Source: CAZDDI01 sp964504195
GTDB taxonomy: Bacteria > Chloroflexota > Anaerolineae > B4-G1 > SLSP01
Reading direction: 5' to 3'
Assembly: GCA_964504195.1 (NCBI GenBank)
Contig: CAZDDI010000047.1
Coordinates: 1 to 36,108, forward strand
DNA length: 36,108 nucleotides
Below the pieces are notes generated by a model. It did no database searches. It had not been told where the DNA came from and saw nothing but the letters and a program-made list of their open reading frames with translations. The position numbers and the translations under genes are program-made. How positions within the stretch are numbered: the first letter of the stretch is position 1; each line of letters starts with the position of its first letter. Shown one piece after another: positions 23,332 to 31,532 of this stretch.

Positions 23332-23395
23332 TTCGTCAGGGCACAACATAACATTCACTTTGTAACATCCGTGTTCTATTCTCAAAGAGGTAAAT

Positions 23396-23686
23396 ATGCT
23401 AATTGCACGCGTTGTCGGTTCGGCAGTATCCACTATCAAGGATGAAAATCTCCGAGGTCTCAAGCTATTGGTCGTGCAAGAAGCCACACCGACCGACGAG
23501 TTGCACGGTGAGCCGTTTATCGCTGCCGATACGGTGGGCGCAGGCGAAGGGGAACTGGTGGTAATTGTGGTGGGCAGCGCAGCACGTCAAACGAATAAGA
23601 CGCGCGATTACCCCGTAGATGCAGCCATCATCGGCATTCTGGACTCCCTCGAAGTTGCTAACCAGGTCACGTTCCTTAAGAGTTAA
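23396..23686 (+). CDS. eutN: BMC-P shell vertex protein EutN
   Basis: A 96-residue pentamer-forming protein that caps the vertices of the microcompartment (CcmL/EutN family). MLIARVVGSAVSTIKDENLRGLKLLVV is the standard start, VAADTVGAGEGELVVIVVGSAAR is the core (here with IAADTVG), and DAAIIGILD is the end motif. It is the first gene of the operon, with an AAGAGGT site. Only one BMC-P gene is seen in this locus. A 273-bp gap with inverted repeats separates it from eutH. Confidence 0.95.
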   Translation: MLIARVVGSAVSTIKDENLRGLKLLVVQEATPTDELHGEPFIAADTVGAGEGELVVIVVGSAARQTNKTRDYPVDAAIIGILDSLEVANQVTFLKS

Positions 23687-23959
23687 TAATCTGTCCAAAA
23701 ATCCCACCAGCAGTCGAGCCTGCCAAGACCCGGCGCTGGTTTCGACAGCCTCAACCACCGCCTTCACGAATTTGCGGACAGATTCTATTATTGCGCAAGT
23801 CCTGAGTCTGTATTTTCCAAGACACAGCTCGTCCTACGCTTAACCAGGAGGTGATAATATCAAGAGCAATTCTGATAAGCTCCCCCCATTGACATTCGAT
23901 TCGATTTAATTTCACTTTTACATTGTTGTTTCACTTAACCACTTGTAAGGAGGTTTCCC
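23687..23959 (+). repeat. eutN-eutH gap with a long inverted repeat
   Basis: AATCTGTCC (23688-23696) and GGACAGATT (23776-23784) form arms about 80 bp apart that begin right after the eutN stop. The enclosed segment could be a small inserted element or a processing/attenuation hairpin. A good ribosome-site sequence (CAGGAGGTGATAAT, from about 23846) has no usable start codon behind it and may be a decayed gene start. TTGACATT occurs at about 23889, but no well-spaced -10 box follows. No gene is seen. Confidence 0.5.
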
Positions 23960-25096
23960 TTGGACATCAACGAAATCATCATCTTCATCATGATGATCTT
24001 CATGGTGTTAGGTGCGCTTGATCGCATTTTCGGCAATAAGTTCGGCCTCGGTGAAGAGTTTGAGAACGGCTTCAATGCGATGGGGCCATTAGCTCTGGCT
24101 ATGATCGGCGTGGTTTCACTGGCACCAGTGCTGGCAAAAGTGCTGGGCGCGGTGATCACCCCCGTCTACCAATTCCTCGGCGCTGACCCAGCCATGTTCG
24201 CCACCACCCTGCTGGCAAATGATATGGGTGGCTACCCCCTCGCTCTGGAACTGGCGATTGACCCGCAAGCAGGACTGTTCGCGGGCATCATCCTCGGCGC
24301 GATGATGGGCCCTACCATCGTCTTCTCCATCCCCGTAGCGCTAGGTATCATTGAGCCAGCAGATCGCAAGTGGCTGGCGATGGGGATGTTGGCGGGCTTC
24401 ATCACCATCCCTATTGGCTGTATCGCCGGCGGTCTGGTGGCCGGGTGGGAGCTCCTGTTCATCCTCAGAAACCTGGTACCGGTGGTTATCGTCGCCGGGT
24501 TGATTGCCCTGGGACTGTGGCGCATCCCTGACCAAATGACACGCGGTTTCGACATCTTCGGCAAGGGCGTAGTCATTATGATCACCATTGGCCTGGCGGC
24601 GATTGTCTGGGAAACGATGACTGGTATCGTTATCATCCCTGGCATGGCGCCTGTGTGGGATGGCGTCAATATTGTTGGTGCGATTGCCATTGTGCTGTGT
24701 GGGGCTTACCCGATGGTCAAAGTCATCGTCAAGGTGGCGGAAAAACCGCTCAAAGCGGTAGGGCGCTTGTTGGGCATGAACGACGTAGCAGCTGCCGGTA
24801 TGGTGGCAACCCTCGCCAACAATATCCCGATGTTTGCGCTGATGAAGGACATGGATAATCGGGGTAAAGTACTCAACGCGGCTTTTGCGGTGAGCGCCGC
24901 CTTCACCTTCGGCGACCACCTGGGCTTCACTGCAGGCAATGAACCACAGCTGATCTTTGCGATGGTGGTTGGCAAGCTGGTCGCGGGCATTACCGCCGTC
25001 GCCGTTGCGATGCTCGTAGCCCCCAAATCGCAATTAAACGAAGTAGAGACGCCGTTAGCGATGGGCAGTGAGTATACCCCTTCACCTATCTCCTAA
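23960..25096 (+). CDS. eutH: Ethanolamine transporter EutH
   Basis: An inner-membrane permease of 378 residues (E. coli EutH has 408) that brings ethanolamine into the cell when it is scarce or protonated. The TTG at 23960 is chosen because it lies 6 bp after TAAGGAGG and opens MDINEIIIFIMMIFMVLGALDRI, the family start. About ten hydrophobic segments are seen, with conserved phrases LLANDMGGYPLA, MMGPTIVFSIPVALG, ATLANNIPMFALMKDMD and FTFGDHLGFTAG. It is placed between the vertex protein and the first hexamer gene. Translation from TTG may lower its level relative to the shell genes. Confidence 0.95.
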   Translation: MDINEIIIFIMMIFMVLGALDRIFGNKFGLGEEFENGFNAMGPLALAMIGVVSLAPVLAKVLGAVITPVYQFLGADPAMFATTLLANDMGGYPLALELAIDPQAGLFAGIILGAMMGPTIVFSIPVALGIIEPADRKWLAMGMLAGFITIPIGCIAGGLVAGWELLFILRNLVPVVIVAGLIALGLWRIPDQMTRGFDIFGKGVVIMITIGLAAIVWETMTGIVIIPGMAPVWDGVNIVGAIAIVLCGAYPMVKVIVKVAEKPLKAVGRLLGMNDVAAAGMVATLANNIPMFALMKDMDNRGKVLNAAFAVSAAFTFGDHLGFTAGNEPQLIFAMVVGKLVAGITAVAVAMLVAPKSQLNEVETPLAMGSEYTPSPIS

Positions 25097-25151
25097 ATCA
25101 CTACTCATTGCTCACAGCTCACCCATTTCTATTCTTTTTAAGGAGATACCT

Positions 25152-25439
25152 ATGACCGTACAGATGATTGCTCTCGGTATGATTGAGACCAAAGGGCTGG
25201 TAGGCGCGATAGAAGCCGCCGACGCCATGGTCAAGGCCGCCAATGTCGTCCTGATCGGTAAGGAAATCATCGGCGGCGGATACGTCACGGTGATGGTGCG
25301 CGGCGATGTGGGCGCGGTCAAGGCCGCCACCGACGCCGGTGCCGCCGCCGCACAGCGTATCGGCGAGCTGGTCAGCGTCCACGTCATTCCCCGCCCGCAC
25401 GGCGACGTGGAATTCATCCTCCCTAAAGCGAAGGAATAA
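25152..25439 (+). CDS. eutM: BMC-H hexameric shell protein, EutM/PduA type (copy 1)
   Basis: A 95-residue facet protein of the shell. The BMC fold is complete: ALGMIETKGLVGAIEAADAMVKAANV, the pore loop IGGGYV, and VRGDVGAVKAATDAGAAAA. The ATG at 25152 follows AAGGAGAT. It is nearly identical in protein sequence to copy 2 at 31767-32060. The clear changes are V to K and I to Y around the loop after the conserved KAAN, a slightly different first residue pair, and the last few residues. Many third-codon bases differ, so the duplication is not recent and the protein has been held constant. EutS and EutK are not found in the window. Confidence 0.95.
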   Translation: MTVQMIALGMIETKGLVGAIEAADAMVKAANVVLIGKEIIGGGYVTVMVRGDVGAVKAATDAGAAAAQRIGELVSVHVIPRPHGDVEFILPKAKE

Positions 25440-25457
25440 GCATAAGGACGCGATTCC

Positions 25458-26915
25458 ATGCCATCTACCGGACGCGACCTGCTCAGTGTAGGGATTGACG
25501 TCGGCACGACGACAACGCAAATCGTCTTCTCGCGGCTCCAGGTGCAGGATGTAGCGCGCCTGGGCCAGGTGCCGCGCATCCAGGTCAACGCGAAGGCAGT
25601 GCTCTACCAAAGCCCGATAGCCTTCACGCCGCTGCTCACCCCTGAAGAGGTGGATGTGCCGGCGCTGACGGCCATCGTGCGCGAGGAGTACCGGCGCGCA
25701 GGCTTCACGCCGGAGCAGATCGAGACCGGCGCAGTTATCGTCACTGGCGAGATTGCGCGCGCCAACAACGCCGATGCCATCCTCAAGGCGCTCTCACATC
25801 TGGCCGGGGATTTTGTCGTTACTGTCGCCGGCCCCAATGTGGAATCGCAGATCGCCGGGCGGGGCGCAGGCGTCGCCGCCTATTCGGCGGAACGCTATGC
25901 CCAGGTCACGAACGTAGACATCGGCGGGGGTACCGCCAACGCCGCGATCTTCCGAGGCGGGGAGCATCTCTCCTCCTCGGCGCTCGCGGTGGGCGGGCGG
26001 CAGCTGGTGGTCGAGAAGACCTCCGGCATCGTGCGGCACATCGCCCCATCGGGACGAATCATTGTCGAGAGCCTCAATCTACCCATCCGCGAGGGGCAGC
26101 GCGTGGATCTGGAAACGCTAGAGCGCTTCTGCAACTGCATGGCCGATCTCACCGCCGATCTTGTCGAAGGCGAGCTCAGCGAGTTGGGCAAGCGCATCCA
26201 GCTCACGCCGCCCCTTCAGGGGGCCAAACAATCGTCCGTCGTCTTCTTCTCCGGCGGCGTGGGGACGTACTACTATGACCCCCTCCCCGTCCATGGCCTG
26301 GCCGACGTGCTGCTGCACGACGACATCGGCCCGCTCTTCGCGCAATGCCTGCGCTTGCATCCGCGCATCCGCAAGCGCAACGTACAACGTCCGGCGGAAA
26401 CGCTGCGCGCCACGGTGATGGGCGCATCTAGCCAGACGATCACCCTCAGTGGCAGCACAATCTGGGTGGCGCGGGACTGGCTCCCGCTGCGCAACCTGCC
26501 GGTGGTGCGCCCGCAGCTCACGCCGGATGAAATGCTCCAATCCGACCGGCTCGCGGAGGCGCTGCGCTACGCCGGACAGCGCTGGGACGCTGAGGAAAGC
26601 CAGGGCACGCTGGCGCTGGCGCTCGATCTACCGGCGCGCTTGCAACACGCGGGGCTGAGCGCCATCGCGGCGGGCGTGGTGCAGTATGCCCGCGCGCGCC
26701 GCGGACGCGCCCACGGCACACCGCTGATCCTGGTACTGGAACGTGATTACGCGCAAGCTCTGGGGCAAACCGTTCACGCCCTACAGCCCGACCTGCCGCT
26801 GATTGTGATTGACCAGATTGGGCTAGGTGAAGGCGATTTTATTGACATCGGCCAACCGCTCCTGGGCGGGCGCGTCGTGCCGGTCTCAGTGAAAACGCTC
26901 ATCTTTTACCATTAG
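25458..26915 (+). CDS. eutA: Ethanolamine ammonia-lyase reactivating factor EutA
   Basis: A 485-residue actin-like ATPase that swaps damaged cobalamin out of ethanolamine ammonia-lyase so that it regains activity. The phosphate-1 motif VGIDVGTTTTQIVF is near residue 8 and phosphate-2 is VDIGGGTANAAIF near 150; VFFSGGVG marks the adenosine region. Length and order agree with E. coli EutA (467). It is directly upstream of its client genes eutBC. From about here the DNA is visibly richer in G and C at third positions than the left part of the window. Confidence 0.94.
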   Translation: MPSTGRDLLSVGIDVGTTTTQIVFSRLQVQDVARLGQVPRIQVNAKAVLYQSPIAFTPLLTPEEVDVPALTAIVREEYRRAGFTPEQIETGAVIVTGEIARANNADAILKALSHLAGDFVVTVAGPNVESQIAGRGAGVAAYSAERYAQVTNVDIGGGTANAAIFRGGEHLSSSALAVGGRQLVVEKTSGIVRHIAPSGRIIVESLNLPIREGQRVDLETLERFCNCMADLTADLVEGELSELGKRIQLTPPLQGAKQSSVVFFSGGVGTYYYDPLPVHGLADVLLHDDIGPLFAQCLRLHPRIRKRNVQRPAETLRATVMGASSQTITLSGSTIWVARDWLPLRNLPVVRPQLTPDEMLQSDRLAEALRYAGQRWDAEESQGTLALALDLPARLQHAGLSAIAAGVVQYARARRGRAHGTPLILVLERDYAQALGQTVHALQPDLPLIVIDQIGLGEGDFIDIGQPLLGGRVVPVSVKTLIFYH

Positions 26916-26990
26916 AATGCTCCCGGAGCCTTCGCTCCACACTACGCTCATTTTAATTGCTGATTTGCAAACTTTCAAAGGAGGACTTAC

Positions 26991-28358
26991 ATGCTCCTAC
27001 GCACCAAACTTTTTGGTAAAACTTACGAATTCGGCTGCATCAAGGAATTGCTCGCCAAGGCCAACGAGGAGAAATCCGGCGACCGGCAAGCGGGCATCGC
27101 TGCGGCGACGGTGGCCGAGCGGATGGCAGCCAAGCACGTCCTGGCCGAAGTGCCGTTGGAAGTGCTGCGTCAAAACCCCGTCGTCCCTTATGAGGAAGAC
27201 GAAGTGACCCGCGTGATTCAGGATGCGGTCAACGAGACGGTCTACAACGAGCTCAAGGGCTGGACGGTGGGCGAGTTCCGCGAGTGGATTTTGGCCGATA
27301 CGACCACGACGGCCATGATCCGCCGGGCGAGCAATGGCCTCACGGCGGAGATGGTGGCTGCCGTAACCAAGCTGATGTCAAACATGGATCTCATGTACGG
27401 CGCGAGCAAGATCCGCTTCACCGCACATTGCAACAACACCATCGGGCTGAAGGGCACGCTCGCTTCCCGCAACCAGCCCAACCACCCCACCGATTCGGTG
27501 GACGGCATCCGCGCGACGCTCTACGAGGGGCTGGCTTTTGGCTCTGGCGATAGCGTCATCGGCATCAATCCGATGGATGACTCGGTGGATAGTGTCATGC
27601 GCCTGCTCGATATGACCTACGAGATCATCCAGAAGTGGCAGATTCCCACGCAGAACTGCGTGTTGGCGCACGTCACCACGCAGATGGAAGCCCTACGACG
27701 CGGCGCCCCGATGGGGTTGATGTTCCAGAGTCTCGCCGGGTCGCAGAAGGCCAACGAGGCGTTCGGCGTGACCGTAGCGATGATGGATGAGGCGTATGCG
27801 CTGGCGCAGAAGTATTGCGTCTCCGCCGGGCCTAACTATATGTACTTCGAGACCGGGCAAGGCACCGCGCTCTCTGCTGACGCGCACTACGGGGCTGACC
27901 AGCTGACGATGGAGGCGCGCATCTACGGTCTGGCGAAGCGTTACCAGCCATTCCAGGTCAACACGGTCGTCGGCTTCATCGGCCCGGAATATCTCTACGA
28001 TACCGTCCAGATCACCCGCGCCGGACTGGAAGACCACTTCATGGGTAAGCTCACCGGCATCTCGATGGGGTGCGACGCCTGCTACACCAATCACGCCCGC
28101 GCCACCCAGAACGACATCGAGAATCTGGCGGTGCTGTTGGCGTCTGCCGGCTGCAACTACTTCATGGGCGTGCCGATGGGCGATGATGCGATGCTGAGCT
28201 ATCAATGCACCAGCTACCACGATACCGCCGCGTTGCGCCAACTGTTGGGGCTTCGTCCGCTGCCGGAATTCGAAGCGTGGATGGAGAAAATCGGCCTGAT
28301 GGAGAACGGGATATTAACCGCCAAAGCCGGGGACGCCTCTTTCTTCTTGCAGCGATAA
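26991..28358 (+). CDS. eutB: Ethanolamine ammonia-lyase heavy (large) chain EutB
   Basis: The catalytic barrel subunit of the adenosylcobalamin enzyme that turns ethanolamine into acetaldehyde and ammonia. It has 455 residues, against 453 in E. coli, and the active-site residues align at the same numbers: R160 and Q162 (in SRNQPNHPTD), N193 (VIGINP), E287 (YFETGQG) and D362 (MGCDACYTNHA). It should be fully active. The ATG at 26991 follows AAAGGAGG. A 75-bp gap from eutA contains no clear promoter. EutC follows 11 bp later. Confidence 0.98.
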   Translation: MLLRTKLFGKTYEFGCIKELLAKANEEKSGDRQAGIAAATVAERMAAKHVLAEVPLEVLRQNPVVPYEEDEVTRVIQDAVNETVYNELKGWTVGEFREWILADTTTTAMIRRASNGLTAEMVAAVTKLMSNMDLMYGASKIRFTAHCNNTIGLKGTLASRNQPNHPTDSVDGIRATLYEGLAFGSGDSVIGINPMDDSVDSVMRLLDMTYEIIQKWQIPTQNCVLAHVTTQMEALRRGAPMGLMFQSLAGSQKANEAFGVTVAMMDEAYALAQKYCVSAGPNYMYFETGQGTALSADAHYGADQLTMEARIYGLAKRYQPFQVNTVVGFIGPEYLYDTVQITRAGLEDHFMGKLTGISMGCDACYTNHARATQNDIENLAVLLASAGCNYFMGVPMGDDAMLSYQCTSYHDTAALRQLLGLRPLPEFEAWMEKIGLMENGILTAKAGDASFFLQR

Positions 28359-28369
28359 GGAGTTGAACT

Positions 28370-29272
28370 ATGAATCAAGTGACAGTGGATATTGAAACTA
28401 TCGTGCAAGCCGTAGTGACAGAACTGCGCAAACAGGGCGGCCCTATGACGGCAGCAGCGGCGCGCGCTGCTACGCCCGGCGAGCTTGTCATTGATCTGCC
28501 CGATCCGACCTTGCCCGAAGCCCGACGCACTATCGGGGTGGAAAATCCCTACGACATGGAAGGCCTGCGCAACCTGTGCGCTACCACCACCGCCCGCGTG
28601 GGCGTGGGGCGAGCCGGCCCACGCCCACGCACCCGCAGCCTGCTGCTCTTCCAATCCGATCACGGCGTCACGCAAGATGCGATCTACGGCGAGGTGACGG
28701 AAGCCCTCAAGGAGAAATTCGGCCTGTTCACCGTGCAGACGCAGGTGGCCGACCGGGGCGAGTATCTCTTGCGCCCCGACCTGGGTCGCAAACTCTCCGA
28801 TGAAGCGAAGAAGACCATCGCGGAACGCTGCGTGAAGAAGCCGCAGGTGCAGATTGTGATCGGCGATGGCCTGAGCGCCGCCGCCGTCAACAACAACGTG
28901 CCGGAAATCTACCCCGTCATCGAGCAGGGCCTTAAGAGCGCCGGTATCAGCATCGGCACACCCTTCTTCATCGAGTTTGCTCGCGTAGGCGTGATCAACG
29001 ATGTCAATGATGTCATCGGCGCAGATATGGTAATCATCCTGCTGGGCGAGCGGCCTGGCCTGGGCGTGGCCGACGCGCTAAGCGCCTACATGGGCTACAA
29101 GCCCGCCCCGGGCAAGACCGACGCCGAGCGCGATGTCGTCTGCATGATCACCTATCACGGCGGCACCAATCCATTGGAAGCTGGGGCTTATGTGGTAGAA
29201 TTGATTAAGAAGACGCTCAAGTACCAGGCCAGCGGCGTGGAACTGAAACTCAAGGCCCCCAGCGGGGAATAA
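28370..29272 (+). CDS. eutC: Ethanolamine ammonia-lyase light (small) chain EutC
   Basis: The cobalamin-binding small subunit (300 residues). The start has an AAGGAG site. Residues about 6-22 (VDIETIVQAVVTELRKQ) form an amphipathic helix like the EutC encapsulation peptide known to bring the enzyme into the compartment; an Ala/Gly-rich linker follows. The core has TTARVGVGRAGPRPRTRSLLLFQSDHG, QIVIGDGLSAAAVNNN and the C-terminal MITYHGGTNPLEAGAYVVELI, all typical. Confidence 0.97.
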   Translation: MNQVTVDIETIVQAVVTELRKQGGPMTAAAARAATPGELVIDLPDPTLPEARRTIGVENPYDMEGLRNLCATTTARVGVGRAGPRPRTRSLLLFQSDHGVTQDAIYGEVTEALKEKFGLFTVQTQVADRGEYLLRPDLGRKLSDEAKKTIAERCVKKPQVQIVIGDGLSAAAVNNNVPEIYPVIEQGLKSAGISIGTPFFIEFARVGVINDVNDVIGADMVIILLGERPGLGVADALSAYMGYKPAPGKTDAERDVVCMITYHGGTNPLEAGAYVVELIKKTLKYQASGVELKLKAPSGE

Positions 29273-29321
29273 CCCATCTAATCCAAAATCAAAAATCCAT
29301 ATAGCCCATAGGAGGGATTTT

Positions 29322-29978
29322 ATGGCTGTTCTCGATCCCGTTAAACCCCATATTCTTTCAGCGCGGATGATTTCCAACGTACATCCCGACTACGCAGAAA
29401 AATTGGGACTGCGCCCCGACCAACGGAGTCTCGCGCTCATCACCTGCGATATTGATGACGCGCTCTATGTCGCGCTTGACGAGGCCACGAAGATGGCCGA
29501 GGTGGAGGTCGTCTACGCGCAAAGCTTCTACGCTGGCTCGAACTACCCCTCCGGCCCACTCTCCGGTGAGATTATCGGCATCCTGGCCGGGCCGAACCCG
29601 GCAGAAGCGCGCGCGGGCCTCAACGCTTGCATCGCCTACGCCGAGGAGCAAGCCTGGTTCTATTCGGCCAACGAAGACGGCACGCAGGTCTTCTTCCCGC
29701 ACACCATCTCCCGCTCCGGTAGTTACCTGAGCAAGGCAGCAGAAGTGCCAGAAGGAACGCCCCTGGCCTACCTGATCGCGCCGCCCATCGAGGCGACCTT
29801 CGCCATTGATGCGGCGCTCAAGGCCGCTGAGGTGACGATGCGCGTTTGGTGGAAGCCACCGTCAGAAACCAACTTCGCGGGCGCGCTGCTTTCCGGCAGC
29901 CAAAGCGCCTGTCGCGCGGCGTGCCTGGCCTTCCAGGACGCTGTCCTCGATGTGGCTCGAGATCCACACAAGTTCTAA
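29322..29978 (+). CDS. eutL: BMC-T trimeric shell protein EutL
   Basis: A 218-residue tandem-BMC shell protein whose trimers form a gated pore. The alignment with E. coli EutL is end to end: RSLALITCDIDDALYVALDEATKMAEVEVVY, GEIIGILAGPNPAEARAGLNA, ISRSGSYLSKAAE, APPIEATFAIDAALKAAEV, and PPSETNFAGALLSGSQSACRAACLAF. The ATG follows TAGGAGGG. A perfect 13-bp hairpin lies between it and eutE. Confidence 0.97.
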   Translation: MAVLDPVKPHILSARMISNVHPDYAEKLGLRPDQRSLALITCDIDDALYVALDEATKMAEVEVVYAQSFYAGSNYPSGPLSGEIIGILAGPNPAEARAGLNACIAYAEEQAWFYSANEDGTQVFFPHTISRSGSYLSKAAEVPEGTPLAYLIAPPIEATFAIDAALKAAEVTMRVWWKPPSETNFAGALLSGSQSACRAACLAFQDAVLDVARDPHKF

Positions 29979-30023
29979 GCGTGAAACGTGAAACGCGATG
30001 ACTTCACGAGTCACGTTTCACGC
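29979..30023 (+). repeat. Intercistronic hairpin between eutL and eutE
   Basis: The arms GCGTGAAACGTGA (29979-29991) and TCACGTTTCACGC (30011-30023) are perfectly complementary, with a 19-nt loop. They start one base after the eutL stop. No T-run follows, so it more likely stabilises or separates parts of the mRNA than ends transcription. Confidence 0.7.
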
Positions 30024-30043
30024 AGCACGCCAAAGGAGGGCTT

Positions 30044-31528
30044 ATGCCTGAAACTTTCGACCTGGATCTGCAATCTATCCAAGAAGCGCGCCATCTAGCA
30101 ATGACGAGCCGAGAAGCCCAGCGACAATGGGCGCTGGCGGATCAGGCCACCGTAGATCGGGTCTGCGCGGCGATGGCAGAGGCAGCCTTTGCGGAGGCCG
30201 CCCGGCTAGGCCAGCTGGCGCACGAGGAGACTGGCTACGGGGTGCCGCTGCACAAGCGCCTCAAAAACGAATTCGCCAGTCGCCAGGTCTGGGAGTCCAT
30301 CAAAGACATCAAGACGGTGGGCGTCATCGGGCGCGATGACCGCCGCAAAATCATCGAGATTGCCTGGCCGGTGGGCGTGGTCGCCGGATTGACGCCTTCA
30401 ACCAATCCCACCTCGACCGCTATCTACAAGGTGCTGATCTCGGTCAAGGCGCGCAATGGCATCATCATCGCGCCGCACCCGCTGGCGAAGCAATGCACCT
30501 ACGAAGCGATACGCATCATGGCGGCGGCGGGCGAGGCTGCCGGGATGCCGCCGGGGCTGATTGGCTGTATGCAGCACATCACGCTCGACGGCACCCAGGC
30601 GCTCATGCGGCACTACGCTGTCTCCCTCATCCTGGCGACGGGCGGCGGGCCGATGGTGAAGGCTGCGCACAGCGTCGGCAAGCCGGCGATTGGCGTAGGG
30701 CCGGGCAACGTGCCCGTCTATGTGGATCGCAGCGCCGATGTGCCGAAGGCCGCTGCCGACATCGTCAACAGCAAAGCCTTCGACTGTTCCGTCATCTGCG
30801 CCACTGAGCAATCGGTGGTAGCGGATAAGCCCATCGCAGCACAGTTGCGCGCAGAAATGGAAAAGCACGGCGCGACCTGGGTCAACGCGGAGCAAAAGGC
30901 CGCGTTGGAGCAGGCGCTCTTCTTCTCCGATGGCAGCATCAACCCGCGCAGTGTGGGCAAGACGCCACAGCAGCTGGCGCAGCTGGCCGGAATCACCGTG
31001 CCCGGGACGACGCGGGTGCTCGTGGCCGATCTCGAAGGCGTGGGCAAGGAACACCCCCTCAGCCGGGAAAAGCTCACCACCGTGCTCGGTTTCTTCGTGG
31101 AGGACGGTTGGCACGCCGGGTGCGAGCGCTGTGTTCAGCTGCTCAAGTTCGGCGGCGATGGGCACTCGCAGGTGATCCACGCGCGCGATGAAGAGATCAT
31201 CATGGCCTTTGGGCTGGAAAAGCCCGCGTTCCGCATCATCGTCAACTCGTGGGGGACGATGGGCGCTATCGGCGCAAGCACGGGCGTAGCCCCGGCCATG
31301 ACACTGGCCCCCGGCGGGCTGGGTGGCGCGATTTCGAGCGACAATATCACCGCGACTCACCTGCTCAACACCAAGCGGCTGGCTTATGAGCTGCTCCCGC
31401 CCCCCGCACTGGCGCGGACGCCCGCGCCGGATGTCACCGGGCACGCTGCTCCGGCACTCCCGGAAGACGATGCCGCGCTTGAGGAAATCGTCCGCCGCGT
31501 GCTGGCCCGGCTGAACATGGAGAAGTAA
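30044..31528 (+). CDS. eutE: CoA-acylating acetaldehyde dehydrogenase EutE
   Basis: Oxidises acetaldehyde to acetyl-CoA with NAD+ inside the compartment. It has 494 residues, and the catalytic cysteine is C252 in the segment AFDCSVICATEQ; a second cysteine lies four residues before it. Also present are the cofactor segment WPVGVVAGLTPSTNPTS and LATGGGPMVKAAHSVGKPAIGVGPGN. Unlike E. coli EutE or PduP, the enzyme begins almost directly with the catalytic fold. The encapsulation-peptide-like helix is instead at the C-terminus: after a Pro/Ala linker, ALEEIVRRVLARLNMEK. C-terminal targeting helices are known in some other BMC aldehyde dehydrogenases. Its 3' end contains the likely ribosome site (GGAGAA) for the next gene. 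Confidence 0.96.
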   Translation: MPETFDLDLQSIQEARHLAMTSREAQRQWALADQATVDRVCAAMAEAAFAEAARLGQLAHEETGYGVPLHKRLKNEFASRQVWESIKDIKTVGVIGRDDRRKIIEIAWPVGVVAGLTPSTNPTSTAIYKVLISVKARNGIIIAPHPLAKQCTYEAIRIMAAAGEAAGMPPGLIGCMQHITLDGTQALMRHYAVSLILATGGGPMVKAAHSVGKPAIGVGPGNVPVYVDRSADVPKAAADIVNSKAFDCSVICATEQSVVADKPIAAQLRAEMEKHGATWVNAEQKAALEQALFFSDGSINPRSVGKTPQQLAQLAGITVPGTTRVLVADLEGVGKEHPLSREKLTTVLGFFVEDGWHAGCERCVQLLKFGGDGHSQVIHARDEEIIMAFGLEKPAFRIIVNSWGTMGAIGASTGVAPAMTLAPGGLGGAISSDNITATHLLNTKRLAYELLPPPALARTPAPDVTGHAAPALPEDDAALEEIVRRVLARLNMEK

Positions 31529-31532
31529 AGCG

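Larger units (their letters stand above)
23014..23395 (+). promoter_or_regulatory. eut operon control region and long leader
   Basis: This 382-bp gap holds the main eut promoter, several hairpins and the eutN ribosome site (AAGAGGT). After the predicted start near 23094, about 300 nt of untranslated leader precede eutN. I find no cobalamin-riboswitch B12 box and no clear ANTAR-type paired hexaloop hairpins. One hairpin (TTGTAAGC at 23181-23188 with GCTTACAA at 23197-23204) and a terminator-like hairpin at 23286-23319 are the best-defined structures. There is no gene in the gap. Confidence 0.65.

Noticed and set aside
23090..23395. Cobalamin riboswitch or ANTAR elements in the eut leader
   Set aside because: I could not find a convincing B12 box, nor paired hairpins with the A1/G4 hexaloop. 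A covariance-model search would be decisive.
24341..25033. Minus-strand frame opposite eutH
   Set aside because: His/Asp/Arg-rich mirror of a membrane-protein gene, without a ribosome site.
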